A stretch of DNA of 62,683 bases from Candidatus Krumholzibacteriota bacterium. Its GTDB lineage: Bacteria; Krumholzibacteriota; Krumholzibacteriia; JACNKJ01. This document shows, one piece after another, positions 58,132 through 62,683 of the stretch. The translations under genes and the position numbers were made by a program. The stretch's first letter is position 1. The number at the start of each line of letters is the position of its first letter. The notes beneath the pieces were generated by a model. The model was not told the DNA's origin and searched no databases. It saw only the letters and a list, made by a program, of their open reading frames with translations. The stretch covers positions 1 to 62,683 of the forward strand of contig JAFGBK010000002.1 of the NCBI GenBank assembly GCA_016933175.1. Reading direction: 5' to 3'.

Positions 58132-58392
58132 CTACTCAGCGCGCTTGACGATCTCAAAGACCCGCCAGCGCTTCGTCTTGCTCAGAGGGCGGGTGGCCAT
58201 CACGCGGACCATGTCCCCGATCCGGCACGTGTTCTCCGCGTCGTGTGCGACGACGTTGCTGCTGCGCTTGTAGTAGCGCTTGTAGCGAGGATGGGGGATG
58301 CGGCGCTCGATCTTGACGACCACCGTCTTGTCCATCTTGTCGCTCACGACCGTCCCCATCAGGGTCTTCCGCAGGTTGCGGGTGCTTTCCAT
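58132..58392 (-). CDS. rpsQ: 30S ribosomal protein S17
   Basis: 86 residues, OB fold: LMGTVVSDKMDKTVVVKIER, then RVMATRPLSKTKRW. Early 16S 5'-domain binder. Ten bases before rplN. Confidence 0.98.
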   Translation of the reverse strand: MESTRNLRKTLMGTVVSDKMDKTVVVKIERRIPHPRYKRYYKRSSNVVAHDAENTCRIGDMVRVMATRPLSKTKRWRVFEIVKRAE

Positions 58393-58422
58393 GATCGACT
58401 CCTCGGTCCTCTCCCGGCCTCG

Positions 58423-58626
58423 CTAGGCCTCGCCATCCTGGTGCCGGCGCTCGGCGACCAGAGTCTTGATGCGCGCCAGGTCGCGGCGCGCCTTGCGCAG
58501 CAACAGGGGATTGTCGAGCTGGTTGAGCGAATGGCGGATCTTCATGTTGAACAGCTCGTCGGCCGCGTCCAGCGCGCGCTGCTCCAGCTCGTGGAGGCTC
58601 AGGTCCCGCAGATCGTTGGTTTTCAT
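58423..58626 (-). CDS. rpmC: 50S ribosomal protein L29
   Basis: 67 residues, two antiparallel helices (DLSLHELEQRALDAADELFN and KARRDLARIKTLVAERR). Sits at the tunnel exit with L23, near SRP and trigger factor sites. Confidence 0.97.
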   Translation of the reverse strand: MKTNDLRDLSLHELEQRALDAADELFNMKIRHSLNQLDNPLLLRKARRDLARIKTLVAERRHQDGEA

Positions 58627-58635
58627 GGCCCCCTC

Positions 58636-59046
58636 CTAGGCGTTCCGGCTCAGGAACTTCATCTTCGCGGGCAGCTTGGCGGACGCCAGCCGCATGGCCT
58701 CCTTGGCCACCGGCTCGGCCACGCCCTCCAGCTCGAAGAGGATGCGGCCCGGCTTGACCACGGCCACCCAGTACTCGGGGTTGCCCTTGCCCTTGCCCAT
58801 GCGGGTCTCGGCGGGCTTCAGCGTGATGGGCTTGTCCGGGAAGATCCGGATCCACAGCTTGCCGCCGCGCTTGACGTGGCGCGTGATGGCGACACGGGCG
58901 GCCTCGATCTGCCGGCTGGTGATCCAGCACGGCTCCTGGGCCTGCAGCCCGTACTGCCCGAAGGAGATCTTGTTGCCGCGGTAGGCGAAGCCCCGCATGC
59001 GCCCCTTCTGGACCTTGCGTCGCTTGACTCGCTTGGGCATCAACAT
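58636..59046 (-). CDS. rplP: 50S ribosomal protein L16
   Basis: 136 residues beginning [19 protein letters not shown], with [19 protein letters not shown] and [19 protein letters not shown]. Needed for the peptidyl-transferase centre and A-site tRNA. Overlaps the rpsC end by spacing of one base. Confidence 0.98.
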   Translation of the reverse strand: MLMPKRVKRRKVQKGRMRGFAYRGNKISFGQYGLQAQEPCWITSRQIEAARVAITRHVKRGGKLWIRIFPDKPITLKPAETRMGKGKGNPEYWVAVVKPGRILFELEGVAEPVAKEAMRLASAKLPAKMKFLSRNA

Positions 59047-59047
59047 C

Positions 59048-59719
59048 TCAGATGGCCTCCTGTACCTGGCTGCTCAGCTCCCGCTTGAAATCCTTCGGGA
59101 AGATGTCGCCGACGTAGACCCAGCACTTGACGCCGATGGTGCCGAAGGTCGTGCGGGCGATGGCCATGCCGTAGTCGATGTTCGCACGCAGCGTGTGGAG
59201 CGGCACCTCGCCCTCGTGATAGTGCTCGACGCGCGCGATCTCGGCGCCGCCCAGGCGGCCGCCGCACTGGATCTTGATGCCGCGGGCGCCCATGCGCATG
59301 GCGGAGGTTATGGACTTCTTCATCGCCCGGCGGAAGTGGATGCGGTTCTCGAGCTGCGTGGCCACGTGCTCGGCCACCAGCTGCGCCGAGAGCTCCGGCT
59401 TCTTGACTTCCTTGATGTTCAACTGGATCTGCTTGCCCGTCAGCATGTTGAGCTGATCGCGCAGCTTGTCAACCTCCGCGCCCTTGCGCCCGATGACCAT
59501 CCCCGGCCGTGCCGTGTGGATGTTGATGGTCACCTTCTTCGTCGAGCGCTCGATGGTCACCCGGGAGATGCCCGATCGGTAGAGCTGCTTCTTGATGTAC
59601 CGGCGGATCAGGACGTCCTCGTTGAGCCAGTCGGCATAGCTCTTGCCGCCGAACCAGCGGGAGTCCCAGGTCTTGATGATGCCAAGCCGGAAACCGGTCG
59701 GATGAGTCTTCTGACCCAC
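59048..59719 (-). CDS. rpsC: 30S ribosomal protein S3
   Basis: 223 residues: KH domain ([20 protein letters not shown] region) and the C-terminal domain with [24 protein letters not shown] sequence ([20 protein letters not shown]). Forms the mRNA entry helicase with S4 and S5. Confidence 0.98.
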   Translation of the reverse strand: MGQKTHPTGFRLGIIKTWDSRWFGGKSYADWLNEDVLIRRYIKKQLYRSGISRVTIERSTKKVTINIHTARPGMVIGRKGAEVDKLRDQLNMLTGKQIQLNIKEVKKPELSAQLVAEHVATQLENRIHFRRAMKKSITSAMRMGARGIKIQCGGRLGGAEIARVEHYHEGEVPLHTLRANIDYGMAIARTTFGTIGVKCWVYVGDIFPKDFKRELSSQVQEAI

Positions 59720-59730
59720 TGTCTGCCTCC

Positions 59731-60081
59731 TTAATCGCCGCGCTGCTCGAGTTCCACATGGATGTGGCTGGTCCGTTTCCTGATCCGATGGGCCCGTCCC
59801 TGGGCGCGGGGACGGATCCGCTTGAGGGTCGGGCCCGCGTCGGCGCGGATGCCGCTGATGAAGAGCTCGTCCACGTCCACGGGATGGTCCTCGTCCGCGA
59901 GGTGGGCCGCGTTCGCCACCGCCGACTGGATGACCCGGCGGACGGGCAGGGCGGCCCCCTTGTTCAGGTGCTTGAGCAGGTCCAGCGCCTCATTGGCGTT
60001 CAGCCCGCGGACCAGGTTCGCCACCTGGCGCACCTTGCTGGGGGAGATGCGTACGTATCTGGCGCTCGCCTTGGCAGGCAT
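59731..60081 (-). CDS. rplV: 50S ribosomal protein L22
   Basis: 116 residues from ATG 60081, with GGAGG nine bases upstream; the TTG at 60090 is excluded because it would overlap that site. Marks: [18 protein letters not shown] and the tunnel hairpin [18 protein letters not shown]. Lines the exit tunnel. Confidence 0.98.
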   Translation of the reverse strand: MPAKASARYVRISPSKVRQVANLVRGLNANEALDLLKHLNKGAALPVRRVIQSAVANAAHLADEDHPVDVDELFISGIRADAGPTLKRIRPRAQGRAHRIRKRTSHIHVELEQRGD

Positions 60082-60116
60082 GTCTACCAACCTCCAGTCT
60101 CGACTCCGGCCGATCC

Positions 60117-60383
60117 CTACTTCTTCTTGCCGCTGTGCCCGCGGAAGGTGCGGGTGGGCGCGAACTCGCCGAGCTTGTGCCCCACCATGTTCTCCGTGAC
60201 GTACACCGGGATGAACTTGTTCCCGTTGTGCACGGCGAGCGTGTGCCCCACGAACTCGGGGGAAACGGTGGTGCGCCGGGCCCAGGTCTTGACGACCTTC
60301 TTCTCGCTCCTGGCGTTCATCGCCTCGAGATGTCGCAGGAGCTTGAGGTCGATGTAGGGGCCCTTCTTCAGGGATCGGGACAC
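60117..60383 (-). CDS. rpsS: 30S ribosomal protein S19
   Basis: 88 residues with [40 protein letters not shown] and [13 protein letters not shown]. Head protein that pairs with S13. Confidence 0.98.
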   Translation of the reverse strand: MSRSLKKGPYIDLKLLRHLEAMNARSEKKVVKTWARRTTVSPEFVGHTLAVHNGNKFIPVYVTENMVGHKLGEFAPTRTFRGHSGKKK

Positions 60384-60401
60384 GTTCTTCCTCCTCGCGA
60401 C

Positions 60402-61229
60402 TTACTTCTTGCGCCGACGGATGATGAAGCGGTCCGCGGCCTTGTTCTTCTTGCGCGTGCGGTAGCCCTTCGCCGGCTGGCCCCAGGGCGACACGGGGTG
60501 GCGGCCGCCCGAGGTCTTGCCCTCGCCGCCGCCCATGGGATGGTCCACCGGGTTCATGGCCACGCCGCGGACCTTGGGCCGCCGCCCGCGCCAGCGCGCG
60601 GCGCCGGCCTTGCCGAGGACGGCGTTCTCATGGTCGATATTGCCCACCTGGCCGACGGTCGCGTAGCAGCGCTGGTGGACGAGCCGGACTTCGCCGCTGG
60701 GCAGGCGCAGGTGCGCGTAGTCGCCGTCCTTGGCCATGAGCTGGATGTAGGACCCGGCGCTGCGCGCGAGCTGGCCGCCCTTGCCGATCTTCAGCTCGAC
60801 GTTGTGGATCGTCGAGCCGAGGGGGATGCGGGCCAGCGGCAGGGCGTTGCCGACGCGGGCCTCCACCTCGGGGCCCGCCTCGAGGACGTCGCCGACCTTC
60901 AGGCCGTGCGGCGCCAGGATGTAACGCTTCTCGCCGTCGGCGTAGACCAGCAGCGCGATGCGGGCCGAGCGGTTCGGGTCGTACTCGACGGAGGCGACCC
61001 GGGCCGGGATACCGCGCTTGTCGCGCCGGAAGTCGATGCGGCGGTACAGCCGCTTGTGCCCGCCGCCCCGGCGCCGGGACGTGACGTGGCCGTGGTTGTT
61101 GCGGCCGCCCGACTTCTTCAGGGGCTCCAGCAGGCTCCGCTCCGGCTTGTCCGTCGTGACCTCGGAGAAGTCGGAGACCGTGCGATAGCGCTGGCTCGGC
61201 GTCAGGGGTCGGAACTTCTTGATACCCAT
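60402..61229 (-). CDS. rplB: 50S ribosomal protein L2
   Basis: 275 residues; N-terminal OB fold and SH3-like domain, with the conserved C-terminal [20 protein letters not shown] that includes the functionally important His. Needed for subunit joining and peptidyl transfer. 18 bases after rplW. Confidence 0.98.
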   Translation of the reverse strand: MGIKKFRPLTPSQRYRTVSDFSEVTTDKPERSLLEPLKKSGGRNNHGHVTSRRRGGGHKRLYRRIDFRRDKRGIPARVASVEYDPNRSARIALLVYADGEKRYILAPHGLKVGDVLEAGPEVEARVGNALPLARIPLGSTIHNVELKIGKGGQLARSAGSYIQLMAKDGDYAHLRLPSGEVRLVHQRCYATVGQVGNIDHENAVLGKAGAARWRGRRPKVRGVAMNPVDHPMGGGEGKTSGGRHPVSPWGQPAKGYRTRKKNKAADRFIIRRRKK

Positions 61230-61247
61230 GGCTCTCTCCTCGCCCGG

Positions 61248-61535
61248 CTAGGCCTCGCTCAGGAGGTCGATGCTGCTGCCCTTGGCCAGCGTGACGATGG
61301 CCTTCTTCCAGTCCGGGCGCTTGCCCGCGTAGCGGCCCAGGCGCTTGACCTTGCCCTGGACGGTGGCGGTGCGCACATCGACGACCGTGACCTTGAACAG
61401 CTCCTCGATGGCCGCCTTGATCTCCGGCTTGCCGGCGCGGCGGTCCACCTCGAAGACGTACTTGTTGTGCGCGCGCAGCAGCGTGCTCTTCTCGGTCAGC
61501 AGGGCGCGGCGCACGATGTAGTGGACATCCTTCAT
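61248..61535 (-). CDS. rplW: 50S ribosomal protein L23
   Basis: 95 residues from ATG 61535, overlapping the rplD stop (ATGA). Has LLTEKSTLLRAHNKYVFEVD and RPDWKKAIVTLAKG. Docking site for trigger factor and SRP at the tunnel exit. Confidence 0.98.
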   Translation of the reverse strand: MKDVHYIVRRALLTEKSTLLRAHNKYVFEVDRRAGKPEIKAAIEELFKVTVVDVRTATVQGKVKRLGRYAGKRPDWKKAIVTLAKGSSIDLLSEA

Positions 61536-62161
61536 GACCCGAACACCTCCTTGACCTGCTCCAGCGCGGCACGGGTCAGGAGCAGCTTGTCGGCCCACAT
61601 CACCCGGTAGGTGTTCAGCTCGCGGCCGGTGATGAAGTCCAGGTTGCGGATGTTGCGGGCCGAGAGGCAGACGTTCTCGTCGTACTCGTCGAGCACCAGC
61701 AGGACCTTCTCGCCGGCGATCCCCAGCTTGTCGAGGAGCGCGGCGAAGTCCCGGGTCCGGGGCTTCTCGAAGCCCAGGGACTCCACGACCAGGACGGCGC
61801 CCTCGCCGGCGCGGTCGCTGAGCGCGCCGTGCAGCGCGGCACGCCGCGCCTTGCGGGGCATGCGGATCGTGTGGTCGCGGGTCTTGGGCCCGAAGGCGGT
61901 GCCGCCGCCGTAGCGCAGCGGCGACTTGGCCGATCCGGCCCGCGCCCGGCCCGTGCCCTTCTGGCGGTAGAGCTTGGCTGTCGAGGCGTTGACCTCGGAA
62001 CGATCCTTGGTGTGGGCCGTGCCGGCGCGCTGGTTGGCGAGCTGGCTGCGCACGGCCTCCCAGATCAGATGACCCCTGACCTCACGGCCGAAGATGTCGT
62101 CGGGGAGCTCCACCGTGCCGGCGGTCTCTCCGCTTCCGTCGTAGAGGTTTGCGTTCGGCAT
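61532..62161 (-). CDS. rplD: 50S ribosomal protein L4
   Basis: 209 residues; the tunnel loop reads [20 protein letters not shown] and [13 protein letters not shown]. In E. coli it also represses the S10 operon. The ribosome site is weak (GGGAAC) and the gene directly follows rpsJ by 55 bases: the L3 gene that should separate them is missing. Confidence 0.98.
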   Translation of the reverse strand: MPNANLYDGSGETAGTVELPDDIFGREVRGHLIWEAVRSQLANQRAGTAHTKDRSEVNASTAKLYRQKGTGRARAGSAKSPLRYGGGTAFGPKTRDHTIRMPRKARRAALHGALSDRAGEGAVLVVESLGFEKPRTRDFAALLDKLGIAGEKVLLVLDEYDENVCLSARNIRNLDFITGRELNTYRVMWADKLLLTRAALEQVKEVFGS

Positions 62162-62182
62162 GTCCGTTCCCGCTTTCTGCTT

Positions 62183-62203
62183 CGCTGCGCCCCTCGCGCA
62201 GCG
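62183..62203. repeat. 8-bp hairpin in the rpsJ-rplD gap where rplC should be
   Basis: CGCTGCGC (62183-62190) pairs with GCGCAGCG (62196-62203) around CCCTC. It fills much of the 55-base gap. It might limit translation of rplD or be a scar left by loss of rplC. Confidence 0.6.
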
Positions 62204-62216
62204 GCGCGCTGCCGCC

Positions 62217-62528
62217 TCAGACCTTGATCTCGATGTCCACGCCCGCCGGCAGGTCCAGCTTGGTCAGGGCGTCCAGTGTCGCCGGCGAGGACTTGGTGAT
62301 CTCGATCAGGCGCTTGTGGACCCGTATCTCGAACTGCTCACGTGACTTCTTGTCCACGTGGGGCGAGCGCAGCACCGTGTAGAGGGAGCGCTGCGTCGGC
62401 AGCGGGATGGGTCCCGAGATCTCGGCGCCCGTTCGCTTGGCCGTGCGGACGATCTCGAACGCGCTGCGATCGAGCGTCGCGTGCTCGTAGGCCTTGAGCC
62501 TGATCTTGATCTTCTGTCCCGTGTTCAC
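62217..62528 (-). CDS. rpsJ: 30S ribosomal protein S10
   Basis: 103 residues from GTG 62528, with AGGAGG eight bases upstream. Has [20 protein letters not shown] and [20 protein letters not shown]; also known as NusE in antitermination. Follows tuf by 69 bases. Confidence 0.98.
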   Translation of the reverse strand: MNTGQKIKIRLKAYEHATLDRSAFEIVRTAKRTGAEISGPIPLPTQRSLYTVLRSPHVDKKSREQFEIRVHKRLIEITKSSPATLDALTKLDLPAGVDIEIKV

Positions 62529-62597
62529 CTGTCATCCTCCTGCTCGGCTACACCAGCCTCGGCCCCGGCGGGACCGTCTGCTCGCCGTCGGTTGGGG

Positions 62598-62683
62598 CTA
62601 TTCGTAGATCTTCGTCACCACGCCGGCGCCCACCGTGCGCCCGCCCTCGCGGATCGCGAACCGGAGGTTCTCCTCCATCGCGA
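62598..62683 (-). CDS. tuf: elongation factor Tu, C-terminal end only
   Basis: The last 27 residues and stop (TAG at 62600-62598) are in the window; the rest lies beyond its end. The end MEENLRFAIREGGRTVGAG and VVTKIYE is the conserved EF-Tu C-terminus. Its place directly before rpsJ is the classic str-S10 junction, so rpsL, rpsG and perhaps another fusA may lie further on. Confidence 0.95.
   Translation of the reverse strand, partial: AMEENLRFAIREGGRTVGAGVVTKIYE

Noticed and set aside
62149..62382. Plus-strand frames at the rpsJ-rplD junction as a possible displaced L3 gene
   Set aside because: They are antisense to rpsJ and show no L3 motif; the 55-base gap is far too short for L3.

Overview
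This is a very GC-rich bacterial chromosomal window, with GC-rich third codon positions in nearly every gene. The organism is probably an uncultured or little-studied Gram-negative of the FCB/Krumholzibacteria/Eisenbacteria type. That is an inference from three things: a large secreted beta-helix protein with an FlgD-like C-terminal sorting domain (PNTPNPFNP motif), an elongation factor G of the mitochondrial EF-G1/spirochaete-planctomycete type, and outer-envelope functions such as lipoproteins and RND efflux pumps. The window starts inside a gene (ATP-grasp acyl-CoA synthetase) and ends inside another (tuf).

Left part (1-26.6 kb). An ADP-forming acyl-CoA synthetase fragment overlaps a CoA-transferase/GNAT fusion. 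Convergent to these lie a secreted beta-helix protein and a hybrid histidine kinase. Rightward genes follow: an AI-2E-family permease overlapping an MFS exporter; EF-G followed by a small P-loop ATPase; a LysM/peptidoglycan-binding protein paired with an unrecognised 803-residue protein with glycine-rich membrane-like helices; and a four-gene operon (beta-propeller protein, lipoprotein adaptor, two different RND permeases) closed by a perfect 14-bp terminator.

Middle part (26.6-47.5 kb). Signalling and envelope genes: a large chemoreceptor, a second hybrid kinase with an Hpt domain, an Rrf2 regulator with a palindromic operator controlling a Cu/Zn-type permease whose C-terminal metal-binding domain may also be made separately, thiol peroxidase, an aldo/keto reductase, a 30-residue basic peptide, a sigma-54 activator with a degenerate receiver, a metallo-beta-lactamase-fold enzyme, an ECF sigma/anti-sigma/DUF4097 operon and kynureninase. 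From 44.2 to 47.4 kb lies an accessory stretch, visibly less GC-rich between 44.2 and 46.5 kb, with a secreted protein, an unknown 417-residue protein read from an apparently leaderless promoter, and a lipoprotein.

Right part (47.5-62.7 kb). One long leftward operon combines the S10, spc and alpha ribosomal operons: tuf, rpsJ, rplD to rpsN, rpsH to secY, adk, map, infA, rpmJ, rpsM, rpsK, rpsD, rpoA, rplQ, then tRNA-Asn and a terminator. Gene order is standard with one striking exception: rplC (ribosomal protein L3) is absent from its universal place between rpsJ and rplD. The observations I consider most worth following are this missing rplC, the LysM/803-residue cassette, the possible internal start releasing a metallochaperone, the 30-residue peptide, and the leaderless unknown gene.
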